Below, piece by piece: positions 38,790 through 49,190 of a stretch of DNA of 64,000 bases. The translations under genes were made by a program, and so were the position numbers. Location: positions 102,423-166,422 of the forward strand of contig QZCP01000025.1 in assembly GCA_003956705.1 (NCBI GenBank), given 5' to 3'. This stretch comes from Brevipalpus yothersi (taxonomy: Eukaryota > Arthropoda > Arachnida > Trombidiformes > Tenuipalpidae). The number at the start of each line of letters is the position of its first letter. Within the stretch, counting starts at the first letter, position 1. A model generated the notes under the pieces. That model was not told where the DNA came from, did no database searches, and saw only the letters and a program-made list of their open reading frames with translations.

Positions 38790-39119
38790 GATACTCCCTC
38801 AATGATTAATCGCATAAAAATTCGTTTTCTGGGGCAAAAGCGCCACCCACAGGTAATTTCCTATCGATATTGTAGTATCGATTAAGCAAATTTTCGATCA
38901 CTCATAAAATCTGATCGGGCCGTTTCCAGACAGAATGAGTGGTGTTTTTGAATTTGTCATCCTCTCTTCCATATATACGTGAAATTTCATCAAAATCGGC
39001 GTGGCTCCCAAAAGGAACTCTTACCTTGGATTTGGACCAATTTTAATCCTGGGGGCTATGGCTATCTCAGTAGAATGAGAAATCAATCGAATTCTATGCG
39101 TGGTTGACTTTAGAATATC
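38790..39119. other. Spacer between telomere-like array and protease fragment
   Basis: No gene seen. Less AT-rich than the protease cluster and probably part of the inserted island. Confidence 0.4.
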
Positions 39120-39411
39120 TTTCCATTGTGATTGCTTTTCCAGATTTCACGCAGTACGCTACTGTTAATACTAGCTTAGCACTCAGGAAGGAGGGACCAC
39201 GAAATGGTACTAGCTGCTGGCTTCCAGAGATATTGAGATATTCAGCTAGCATCAACCAATACGGTCTATCACTAATATTTGTTACCCGGCCACCCACAAT
39301 GCAAAAATTACCAATTTTTGCAAACAGAACTGGACAAAAAATCACCGGATAGCACAGAAAATATACACACCAAATTGTCAAAATGTATGAATTAAAGTAG
39401 GTAGACTTCGT
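39120..39411 (-). pseudogene. Serine protease pseudogene (N-terminal third)
   Basis: Homologous to the first 90 residues of the protease at 26744. The start codon is ACG instead of ATG, the cysteine of FCGAS is Arg (FRGPS), and the catalytic His of LTAAHC is Tyr (LTVAYC). The frame then runs into unrelated sequence. The promoter-like sequence of the intact genes is still recognisable at 39480-39560, with a mutated TATA box. Confidence 0.85.
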
Positions 39412-39879
39412 ATCGAAAAATTAGTGAAATTAGAAATCATCATAGAGAGATGAAGAAAAAAATGACAGACAAGAATGTTGTGACAATGATTGTATTGATT
39501 TAACTGTGTAACTGATAAGATGATTCTAGCCTTTAAATAAGCATCAAGTGAGACATTCTCTAGTGAGACAGTTTCCGGTTGAAGGATATCGAACATTTAT
39601 CACTAAAGTCATATTCATATTTGGGACAGAGATGACACAATAAGTAATTTTTGGAGAGTATTCCCGAACCATTTGGCCCCAGTATATACCCATATACTTA
39701 AGTGAATTTTTGAATCGTTGTTTGATTGAAACCATTTGTTCCCTTCAGCATTTCATGGCTCTATGAGAACCCTTCATTGGTGTGAAACGATTATGATGAG
39801 GCCATTTCAACTGTGGAGTTTCCTCTGAGTATCGGAGAGAATCATGCGATAAGATGACCTTCGAATAATTTTTCTCATA

Positions 39880-40370
39880 CCTTTCATCAAGTTGTCATGA
39901 TGAGAAGCTCATCTTGAGATGAGGAACAAGCAATAAGTTTCTAACTGCTCCCGATATATGGTCCAGCATCACATGAATTTAAATACTATCCGATTTTGGA
40001 AGACCTCTCAGACAACATACATGTACACTTTTCAGACTGTGAATAGATATTCATGCCATCAAATCAGCACAATAAGCATCTTCACAGTTATTTCTTATCA
40101 CCTGGTTTCAGTCTTTTATCTCACTCGTACCGATCAAGATTTGTGTAAGAGATGATAAATTGTATCGATACGATGGGGAGAGAGAATTCCTTGGGTTTCT
40201 CCAAACCGAGGATTTTCGATTAAAATTAGAAGGTAAAGAGACAAAAGATGAACGAAATTGGGCTGTAAAATCCTTATTGATTCTATGATGACTATGATCT
40301 TTCGCCATCATCGGGCCAGTGATGAGAGGCATCAATTCATACAAGGCATTTGACAAAAAGATCATCTGAA
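39880..40370. repeat. Duplicated cluster spacer, copy 1
   Basis: Also present at 43820-44200 and 46260-46650 in the same orientation, sharing the stretch with AAATCAGCACAATAAGCATC and the GTATCGATACGATGGGG box. An open frame of about 65-120 codons is conserved through all three copies, but it has no known domain. Confidence 0.75.
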
Positions 40371-40789
40371 ATCTGACTCAAGAGCAGTTACCAAATCTCT
40401 GAAACCCCTTCTATCTCATAAAAATTCATTAATTGTATGTTGTATGAAAACTACTTCTGAATCTGGTTCCCGATTATGGTACACATCCAAGACGGATCCT
40501 CGGATGGTATGAAAAAAGGTGCTCTTATTATCTGATCCCCCCCACTTTTGAATGCTGAAAGAGATTCCAAATGAAATCTCTGCATGCACGGAATCTGCTT
40601 AGGAATCGATATTAAGAGAATGGAGAGAAAACGAAGATAAAGTGAATGTTCATTTTATTGAAAAGTGTCTAAGAGTTTGAAAATCTTGATTCCAAAATTA
40701 GAAAGGCCTATTCTTCCATCGATTGTGTGGCTCTGGTTCATTAGATGCAGATTTGATGGATTTCCCTTGACCATTCAATAGTTCGATCA

Positions 40790-41071
40790 TCATTGGAAGG
40801 TTTCATTAGTTCTTCTATCATAACAATGGATATAAGCTGCAAAACCTTCTGCCAATTTCTGTCCATTCACAGAACAAGTAGACATCCGTTTATAAGGATC
40901 GAGGATCCGAGCACAAGCCATACCTCCTGGTAGGAATGAATTGAGAGGTTGATCTATGCCACATCATCTTGTAACTACTTTTCAAATAAAATCTGAAATC
41001 TTACCATCAACATGATGATTCCAAGATGCGGCTAATAGCAGAAAGAATAAACAGATAGATCCGATCTTCAT
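40790..41071 (-). CDS. Small secreted cysteine protein (member 5, three Cys)
   Basis: Exon 1 is 41071-41005 and exon 2 is 40926-40790, with a 78 bp phase-1 intron (GTAAGA...ACCAG); 67 residues. Signal peptide MKIGSICLFFLLLAASW. The domain is CARILDPYKRMSTC, then NGQKLAEGFAAYIHC and a YDRRTNETFQ tail. The frame and splice sites are intact, but the second signature cysteine is Ser, leaving three cysteines, so one would be unpaired. Its nearest relative is member 8 (47760-48063), which keeps all four. It lies 674 bp downstream of the truncated protease at 41745 on the same strand. Either a changed fold or the start of decay. Confidence 0.75.
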
Positions 41072-41744
41072 AGTCCCAAATTGGTGACAAATATTTGAAT
41101 TGAATATTCAAATTGTTATGAAGATCACTCAGATTTGTCTAATTGTAAATCTTGGTTGCAATTTCTCGAGCAATTTATACAGTTCTTATGAGAGTTTGAT
41201 TTTATGAATCATAGTCTTGCTTGAAACGTAGATCTTACCATATTGATATCGATTTCATTGCGCTACTCGCGAACTGCTATTCAGCTCGTTCTGTTGATGT
41301 CTTGCTCGACAATACTGACAGTCTAAAACTTTGATGAAAATTCTACCGTAAGAGTGGGGAAGTGGAAAATCCGAATTCTCTTTCTCTTCATTTGCAAGCC
41401 ATTGCATAGCTTTAATCATACATAGATATGGTATTCCTTAAATGGTACTATCAGACTATCAAGAAAAAACTTCAATAGGTTATGAGCCTGAATTAAATTT
41501 GATTCCAGTAATAATGGTTACAAATAAAATTTCGTTGATTACGTGTTGTTGCAGGTCAAATTCTGTTTGTAGTTAGATCAGGCTCTTGAAGTATATTCAA
41601 TGGTGAATGCTGAATATTGCATTTAAACTGATCTTTATTGATTATCATGACTGGAAAACTTGGCGTTGGTTATTCGTGGAAAGTTATAACATATTTTCAG
41701 ACCACATTGTAGTCATCAAAACAGAATGACTTGAACAACCACCA

Positions 41745-42302
41745 TCAATACTTTTCAATTATTTCTTCCAACCAGACACGGAAATACAAGACATTGCTGT
41801 ATACGCCAAAAGTTTTTGGGTTGAAATCGTAGCCCCATGATACGACACCCACTTGAACAAAATGGCCATCTTCCTTGACCACGAGTGGACTTCCTGAGTC
41901 TCCTTTCGCAGCGTCTTTCAGACTATCATTCGAGCCAGCACAAATCATTGTATAATCAACATGCCGATTGGTAAATTCTATCATAACTGGGTCACATATT
42001 TTGTTATCCACTATTGGCACATCAATCGATTGTAAATTTTTGGACCCAAAATTCGAAGGTGAGGTATGACCATAACCAGAAACTTTAGCCAGCTCACCGA
42101 TATAAGTTTTGTCTGGTAAAGTGATGACTTGAGGTGTAGAGTCTCCTTGAACCAGGCTGAGTTTGTTCGAGCTTTGTTTTTGAGCACCTTTTATGGCTCT
42201 ATGAGAACCGTTCATTGGTTTGAAACGATTATGATGAGGCCATTTCAACTGTGGAGTTTCTGTTGAGTATTGAAGAGAATTATGTGATAGGATCACCTTC
42301 AA
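41745..42302 (-). pseudogene. Truncated serine protease fused to spacer sequence
   Basis: The open frame is 185 codons, but only its last 141 (from about 42170 down) are protease: SNKLSLVQ, VSGYGHTSPSNF, IVDNKICDPV and CAGSNDSLKDAAKGDSGSP. The first 44 codons match the spacer upstream of the other protease genes (compare 27080-27200), so a deletion joined spacer to the C-terminal half. The catalytic His and Asp are gone and GDSGGP has become GDSGSP. Inactive as a protease even if translated. Confidence 0.88.
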
Positions 42303-42416
42303 GTAATTTTTCTCATACCATCCATTAAGTTTTCATATATTTAAAAGCTAGGAAAAGAATCAAATTTATTTTTCTGTGACTTATGTCATGGGCAAACTTT
42401 TAGGCGATAGTAAAAG

Positions 42417-42824
42417 CTAAATGTCACAATTTTTTGAATGACGCAGTTCAAATTCGAGATCAAATGCATACCGATAGATCTCCTCTCCTAAAATATAAGT
42501 CTTTGCGATTCTCATATTACAGAATGAACTGCACGAATTAAACAGAATCTCTCGCTTAACTCTTATTTTTGTACAACCTACCTTACATACATATCTGTAT
42601 TTTACTAGAGTAATAGAAAATTTGCCACATTCACCAAGAAAGCTATATGAATATCTGTGTTCTTGGTAGTGGTAAGGTAGGTCATCACATTGTAATCTAT
42701 CATTGAAATTAAGTATTTCAGTGTTTAAAAGAAGAATGAAGCACAATCTTCTCTCTCTAACATCATTTTTAGACCCTCTCCCAAGCAGAATTCTTATGAA
42801 TACAGGTGAAAGTAAAAATCTCAA
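42417..42824 (-). other. Conserved upstream block of the protease module, possibly coding
   Basis: An open frame of 135 codons without an ATG at its start and with eight cysteines. Its last third (FCNMRIAK, EEIYRYAFD, EFELRHSKNCDI) is also open at 48513-48623 (+) and, in pieces, at 27320-27430 (-) and 44215-44310 (-). It lies about 0.1-0.6 kb upstream of each protease copy. It may be a third secreted protein gene that is broken in most copies, or just duplicated 5' flanking DNA. Confidence 0.3.
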
Positions 42825-43349
42825 TCAAAATTTCGTTTCTCTTTCGGGTTTCTGAGGTGGTAAACTCGAGAGACAGATATAGAATACTATTTGCGTGATG
42901 ATTTATCATTTAGAAAGATTTCAAATTCTCAGCGAATGACTATTGATATCTTCTAAGCCAATCATCTCAGGTCTCCATCTCTTTGAATGCCATTTCATTT
43001 TCGGTTTTGATCATCATCGGAGGAAGGTCAATTTTTGAGTATCTGAGATTTTGACGATTGATATACTATCAATCTTAGCTATCCTATTAACGGATAAAAT
43101 CACCAGCGAAATTTTAATAGCAAATAGTGTATGGAAATTATTAATATGATACGTCAATCTACATTTCAAGCGAGAGTATGATTTACAAGATCAAACTCTT
43201 ATAAGAGGTGTATAAATTGCCTGAGAAAGTGCAATCAAGATTTATGGTTAAACAAACCTTAAATATCTTCCCCTGACGCACGGTCAGTAAATACTTGAAT
43301 TATCTCCATCATTTTTGGAATTTGAATAACTGTGGCTTATTCTGAGAGC

Positions 43350-43661
43350 ATGAAGATTGGATCTATCTGTTTATTCTTCACGATATTCGCAACATTCTGG
43401 AATCATCATTTTGGTCGTGGTAAGATTCAGCCTTGCAATATTCAGAAGGCAGTGCTAAGATGATGTGGCAAAATCCTATCTCTCAATTTTTCCCTAACAG
43501 AAGCTAAAACTGGCATGTTTTGCTCTTCTGCAAAAAGAAATCCTGATCCCTATAAACAAACATGCTATTGTTTTGAGAATGGAAAGAGATTGATACAAGG
43601 CTTTAGACCATTCCTCAATTGTTATGATCGAAAGACTAATAAAACCTACCCACCAAAATAA
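43350..43661 (+). CDS. Small secreted four-cysteine protein (member 6)
   Basis: Exon 1 is 43350-43419 and exon 2 is 43501-43661, with an 81 bp phase-1 intron (GTAAGA...TAACAG); 76 residues. Signal peptide MKIGSICLFFTIFATFW, then NHHFGR. The domain is CSSAKRNPDPYKQTCYC with 13 instead of 10 residues in the first gap, a three-residue insertion unique to this member. Then come NGKRLIQGFRPFLNC and YDRKTNKTYPPK. All four cysteines and the Gly are present. It is on the plus strand, opposite to members 3 and 5, and not directly behind a protease. Confidence 0.82.
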
Positions 43662-43819
43662 CTGAATGAAAAAGGGGAAAAAATTAAATTTACATCTTCT
43701 GAGTGATGTCCTCTTATGTTACCAGAAAATGCTGTCTATCTTGAATGTTCTCTTTCTTCAATGAGAAAAATAAATCTTCTATCCCTCTAGTTTTTTTTTC
43801 ATTTCATATTCATATTAAG

Positions 43820-44200
43820 ATGTTTGTGAGCCATAGAAATTTTGAGAAAGCTTATCTTGAGATTATGAACAAGCAATTAGTTTTCAACTGCTCCCGATAT
43901 ATCGTCCAGCAGCACATGGATTCAAATACTATCCGATTTCAAAGGACCTCTCAGACTACATACACTTCTCAGACTGTAAATAGATATTCACACCATCAGA
44001 TCAGCACAATAAGCATCTTTACCGTTATTTTTTGTCATCTCTTTTCAGTCTTTTATCTCACTCGTACCGATTAAGATTTGTGTAACAGATGATAAAGTGT
44101 ATCGATACGATGGGGGGGGGGAGAGAATTCATTGGGTGTCTCCAAATCGAAGATTTTCGATTAAGATTAGAAGGTAGAGAGACAAAAGATGATCGGGCTG
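43820..44200. repeat. Duplicated cluster spacer, copy 2
   Basis: Same sequence family as 39880-40370 and 46260-46650. Followed at 44200-44310 by an inverted fragment of the protease-upstream block. Confidence 0.75.
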
Positions 44201-44988
44201 TAAATACAATTTTTTCAATGACGCAGTTCAAATTCGAAATCGAATGTATACCGATAGATCTCCTCTCTTTAAATATGAATCTTTGCAATTCCGACATTAC
44301 AGGATGAACGAATTAAACAGAATCTTATTGTTAACTCTCATTTTTGCGCAACCTACCTTACATACTTATCTGTAGTCTTTGATGGAAGAATACAGGCGCA
44401 AACATCTCTCTTTCTAACATTATTTTAATACCCTCCCCCATGCAGAATTTTCATAAGTACAAGCGAAAGTGAAGATCTGAATCGAAATTCCGTTTTTCTA
44501 GCCTTTCTCGGGTATCTGTGGTGGTTGACTCGAGTTACAGACATAGAGCACTATTTGGGTGATGATTTATCATTTGAGTAGATGTGCTAAGTGGATGACT
44601 TTTTTTGGCTCCTAAGCCCATCATCTCATGTCTTCATTTCTTTGAATGTACATTCATTTCATTTTTGGCTTCATGATCAGGTGAAGATTAATTCTTTGGC
44701 ATCTGAGATTTTGAAGATTGAAATACTCTCAATTTTAGGTACCTTATTGACAGAAAAGTCACTAGCGAAATTTTAATCCCAAATAGTGTGATGAAATTGA
44801 TACTGTATATACTATATACTATATATGATAGGATCTACGTTTAGAGCGAGACTATATTTCACAAGATCAAACTCTCATAAGAACTGTATAAATTGCTCGA
44901 GAAATTGCAACCAAGATTTACAATTTGACAAACCTAAGTGATCTTTAAAATATTTGGACTTGAAATATTTGTCACCAGTTCAGCAAAT

Positions 44989-45323
44989 ATGAAGATTGGA
45001 TCCATTTGCTTATTCTTCATGATATTAGCAACATTCTGGAATCATCATATTTGTAAAGGTAAGATTTTAGCCTTTGCAACATTCAAGAAACAGTTCTAAG
45101 ATGATGTGACAATATCTTATCTCTCAATTTTTCCCTAACAGAACCTAGGAGTGGCTTGTGGTGCAACAGCAATCGTGATCCTTTTAAACAATTATGCAAA
45201 TGTTATCTGGATTTAAAGTTAATGGCGATAGGTTTTCCAGCATATATGAATTGCCATGATCCAAAGAATAATAGAACGTACCGCCGGAAGACAAAATCCC
45301 CCAGGAGAAAATTTAAGATTTAG
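44989..45323 (+). CDS. Small secreted four-cysteine protein (member 7, basic tail)
   Basis: Exon 1 is 44989-45058 and exon 2 is 45142-45323, with an 83 bp phase-1 intron (GTAAGA...TAACAG); 83 residues, the longest single-domain member. Signal peptide MKIGSICLFFMILATFW. The domain is CNSNRDPFKQLCKC, then LKLMAIGFPAYMNC and HDPKNNRTY. The reading frame continues past the usual end into a strongly basic extension (RRKTKSPRRKFKI), which could bind membranes, nucleic acid or acidic partners. All signature cysteines and the Gly are kept. Confidence 0.8.
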
Positions 45324-46130
45324 CCCTAATTATCCTAATCCGAGCGGATTAGGATGAGGATTTGTGGGGATCTATGTTTTCTAGAGCAATTTGTGAAGAA
45401 ATTCTAAGAAAAATCAGGTATCCTAAAATTATGTATGTCAATTCAGAGTTTTGTGACGAAAATTTTCATCACAATTTTTGCTGATTATTTTCGAAAAAAT
45501 TAAGAAAAGGTCATAAATTTTTCTCAATCGGCTTGAAAAAGATTCAGGCTAACTTGGTTAGGAATAAATGAGTTATTCTAATTAGAAGAGAGCTTGATCG
45601 CAGTTGATAATCCTTAATAAAACAAGATCAGTCAAAAAACTTGGTATCTCCATCTCACTTTTGTATCGATCCGGATTGGAAAAGATTATGAAAAATATTG
45701 AGAATAAGAAAGAAAGACGTCAAGAATGAGACATTCAGGAAATAGCATTGCTCAGTATTCATTCTATAGAAATCATTATTGATACCCAAAGGAAAATATG
45801 ACTTCATGATGAGAGTTAATCCGTCAGGAATCTTGAATTCGGTATCTTGTAAGAAAAATATGGATTATGGTTTGGTATCATGTACTACTGTTTATGTAAT
45901 ACTGTATAATCTTTTTTAGCTTTTTATGGGGCAGTCAATTTCAGAAACTATTTTCAAGAAGAAATTTGATTCATGAAAGTTAAGGTTAATTCAGAGAAAT
46001 TTTTTAGGGTTCTGGTACAGAAGTATAATAGGAACCTTAATTACCAATTCCAGAGAGCCACGAGGATCTTAATTTTTCCTTCAAATTTTTCTCATCAGGC
46101 TACCATGATGAAACTTTATGACCAAGGGAG
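45324..46130. other. Intergenic, nothing recognised
   Basis: AT-rich, with no exon of the Cys family or the protease seen. Confidence 0.45.
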
Positions 46131-46259
46131 AATATATCAAATTTACATCTTCTGAGAATGCCCTCTTATGTTACAAGAAAATGCTGTCTATCTTGGATGT
46201 TCTCTTTCTTCAATGAGAAAAATAAATCTTCTATCCTTCTAGTTTTTTCTTCATTTCAT

Positions 46260-46650
46260 ATTCATATTAAGATGTTTGTGAGCCATAGAAATATTGAGAA
46301 AGCTCATCTTGATATGAGGAACAAGCAATTAGGTTTCAACTGCTCCCGATATATCGTCCACCAGCACATGGATTCAAATACTTTCCGATTTCGAAGGACC
46401 TCTCAGACTACATACACTTCTCAGACTGTGGATAGATATTCACACCATCAAATCAGCACAATAAGCATCTTTACCGTTATTTTTTGTCACCTCGTTTCAG
46501 TCTTTTATCTCGCTCGTTCCGATTAAGATTTGTGTAACAGATGATAAAGTGTATCGATACGATGGGGAGGGACAGAATTCATTGGGTGTCTCCGAATCGA
46601 GAATTTTCAATTAAGATTAGAAGGTAGAGAGACAAAAAATGATAAAAATC
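46260..46650. repeat. Duplicated cluster spacer, copy 3
   Basis: Third copy of the spacer also found at 39880 and 43820. From here to 48240 the whole segment parallels 39900-41290, including the Cys-protein gene at its end. Confidence 0.75.
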
Positions 46651-47010
46651 GAGCTGTGATATCCTCATCGATTCTATAATGACTATCATCTTTCTCTCTC
46701 CTCTATCGGACGTGTGATAAGAGGCATACTCGTACAAGGCATTTGACAATAGAGATTATCTGAAATGTGACTCGAGAGCAGTTACCAAATTTTTGAAAAC
46801 CCTTCTATCTCATAAAAATTCATTAATTGTATGTTGTATGAAAACTACTTTTGAATCTAGTTCCTGATTATGGTTCACATTCAAGATAAATCCTCGGATG
46901 GTATGAAAAAAGATGCTCTCATTATCTGATTTCCCATAATTTTGGATGCTGAGAGAGATTCCATATGGAATCTCTGCATGCATGCACGGAATCTCTTCAG
47001 GCATAGATAT

Positions 47011-47580
47011 CTATCTATACTATTACTAGCGTTCACCAATAAAAAGTCAATTGAGCGTAGCGAGTTCTCTTTCTCTGCCTCTTTCTTTTTCTCTTTCTTT
47101 CTCTTTCTCTTCCATTTTCTTCCAACGCCAGAGGCCTAAAAAGGATTAGTGCATGGAAATGAGAGGCCAGTACGTAGCGAACGGCGAGCGAAGCGAGCTG
47201 TGAGCGTCTCAGCCTAAAACACATCTCCAAATTTACTCTGATCTAACTCTGGCCCGTCGTATGACGGGCCGGACCAACTTGTACTATATTACGGCAAGGT
47301 GTCGTTAAAATCAAATGGCCCGTAACGAGTTCTCTTTCTCGGCCTCTTTCTTTTTCTCTTTCTTTCTCTTTCTCTTCCTTCTTCATCCACTACCCGAGGC
47401 GAAGGATTAGTAGAGAAAGAGAGAGAGAGAGGATGCGCTCTATGCTGGCCAGCACGTAGCGAACGGCGAGCGAAGCGAGCTGTGAGCGCCTCAACATGGC
47501 CACATCTCGAAATTTGCTTGGATAGATATAAGTTAGATCGTCTAACTGGCCTGGCGTTAGACGGGCCTTATTCACTTGTA
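47011..47580. mobile_element. 570 bp insertion with internal tandem repeats and hairpin ends
   Basis: The flanks are continuous in the paralogous segment at about 40605-40615 (ATCGATATTAAGAG), so this block is an insertion; GATAT is present on both sides and may be a target duplication. Inside are two direct units about 265-280 bp apart, each starting near CGAGTTCTCTTTCTC and sharing ACGTAGCGAACGGCGAGCGA (47172, 47454). The units end in GC-rich hairpin stems (GGCCCGTC...GACGGGCC at 47250-47275) followed by ACTTGTA. A tip like CTATCTATACTATTA plus a terminal hairpin recalls Helitron/Helentron-related non-autonomous elements. The class is tentative. Confidence 0.75.
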
Positions 47581-47759
47581 GATATTAAGAGAATGAAGAG
47601 AAAACGAAGATAAATTGAATAGTTATTTTATTGACAAGTGTCCAAGAGTTTGAAAATCTTGATTCCAAAATTGGAAAAGACTTTTATTCCATAGATTGTG
47701 TGGCTCTGGTTGATAAGATGCAGATTTTATGGCTTTTCCTTGATCATTCAATAGTTTGA

Positions 47760-48063
47760 TCATGGGTGGAACGTTTCATTAGTTCTTCTATCATAACAAT
47801 GGATATAAGCTTCGAAACCTTCTGCCAATTTCTGTCCATTCACAGAACAAGTGCACCTCCGTCGATAAGGATCAATATTCCGAGTACAAGCCATACCTCC
47901 TGGTAGGAACGATTTGAGAGGTTAATCTATGCCACATCATCTTGACTACTTACAAGTACTTGTTAGCTACTTTTCAAATAAAATCTGAAATCTTACCATC
48001 AGCATGATGATTCCAAGATGCGGCCGATAGCAGAAAGAACAAACAGATAAATCCGATCTTCAT
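47760..48063 (-). CDS. Small secreted four-cysteine protein (member 8)
   Basis: Exon 1 is 48063-47997 and exon 2 is 47899-47760, with a 97 bp phase-1 intron (GTAAGA...ACCAG); 68 residues. Signal peptide MKIGFICLFFLLSAASW. The domain is CTRNIDPYRRRCTC, NGQKLAEGFEAYIHC and a YDRRTNETFHP tail. It is the segmental duplicate of member 5 and shows the ancestral four-cysteine state, so the Cys-to-Ser change in member 5 is derived. It faces away from the protease at 49191. Confidence 0.83.
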
Positions 48064-48239
48064 ATTGCCAAATTGGTGACAAATACTTAAATTCCAAATA
48101 TTTTGAAGATCACTTAGGTTTGTAAAATGTGAATTTTAGTCGCAATCTCTCAGGCAATTTATGCAGTTCTTATTAGAGTTTGATCTTGTAAATTATACTC
48201 TTACTTGAAACGTAGATCCTGACATATGATATTGATTCC

Positions 48240-48960
48240 ATTGCACTAGCTGCGATTAAAATTTCGCTGGTGATTTTTTACACTAATAGGGTACCTAAGA
48301 TTGAGAGTATTTCAATCTTCAAAATCTCAAATGCCGAAAAATTGACCTTTTCCTGGTTATGATAAAAACCGAAAATGAAATGAATGTACATTCAAAGAAA
48401 TGAAGACCTGAGATGATGGGCTTAGGAGCCAGAAAAAGTTATGCTTAGCAATTGGCATCTACTCAAAAGGGTTGTACAAAAATAAGCATAAGATTCTGTT
48501 TAATTCGTGCAGTTCATTCTGTAATGTGAGAATCGCAAAGATTTATATTTTAGGAGAGGAGATCTTTCGGTATTCATTTGATCTCGAATTTGAACTATAT
48601 CATTCAAAAAATTGTAACATTTAGCTTTCACTATCGCCTAAAAGTTTGCCCATGACATAAGTCACAGAAAAATAAATGATTTGATTCTTTCCTGGCTTTT
48701 AAATTTATGACAACATAATGAAAGGTATGAGAAAAAATTTTTTGAACGTGATCTCATCGCATGATTCTTTCCAATACTCAGAGGAAACTCGACAGTTAAA
48801 ATGGCCTGATCATAATTGTTTCAAACCAATGAAGGGTTCTCGTAGAGTAATAAAAGGTGCTCAAGAACAAATGGCTTCAATCAAATAACGATTTAAAAAT
48901 TTGCATTAGCATGTTGAGTATACCAGAATGATGGAGTAATACTTTCCAAAAATTACTTCC
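48240..48960. repeat. Inverted copy of protease-upstream block
   Basis: Reads as the reverse complement of 27060-27450 and 42170-42540. It contains the open stretch FCNVRIAKIYILGEEIF...HSKNCNI (48513-48623), ending in TAG. Confidence 0.7.
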
Positions 48961-49062
48961 TGTGTCATCTCTGTCCCAAATATGAATAATACTTTAGTGA
49001 TATATATGTTCTATATTCTTCCACCGGAAACTATCTCATTAGAGAATGTCTCACTTGATGCT

Positions 49063-49092
49063 TATATAAAGGCAAGCATCATCTTATCAGTT
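49063..49092 (+). promoter_or_regulatory. TATA box and initiator of protease 2
   Basis: TATATAAA at 49063-49070 and the arthropod initiator TCAGTT at 49087-49092, placing the transcript start at about 49089 with a leader of roughly 100 bases. Confidence 0.85.
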
Positions 49093-49190
49093 ACACAGTT
49101 GATTCAATACAGTCGTCCTCACAACATCTTTGTCAGTCATTTTTTTCATCATCTTTCTCTAGTGATTCCTTATCCTACTAATTTTTCAAT

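Noticed and set aside
47172..47487. Direct repeats that could suggest a CRISPR-like array
   Set aside because: Only two long units 282 bp apart in a eukaryotic genome; they belong to the inserted element.
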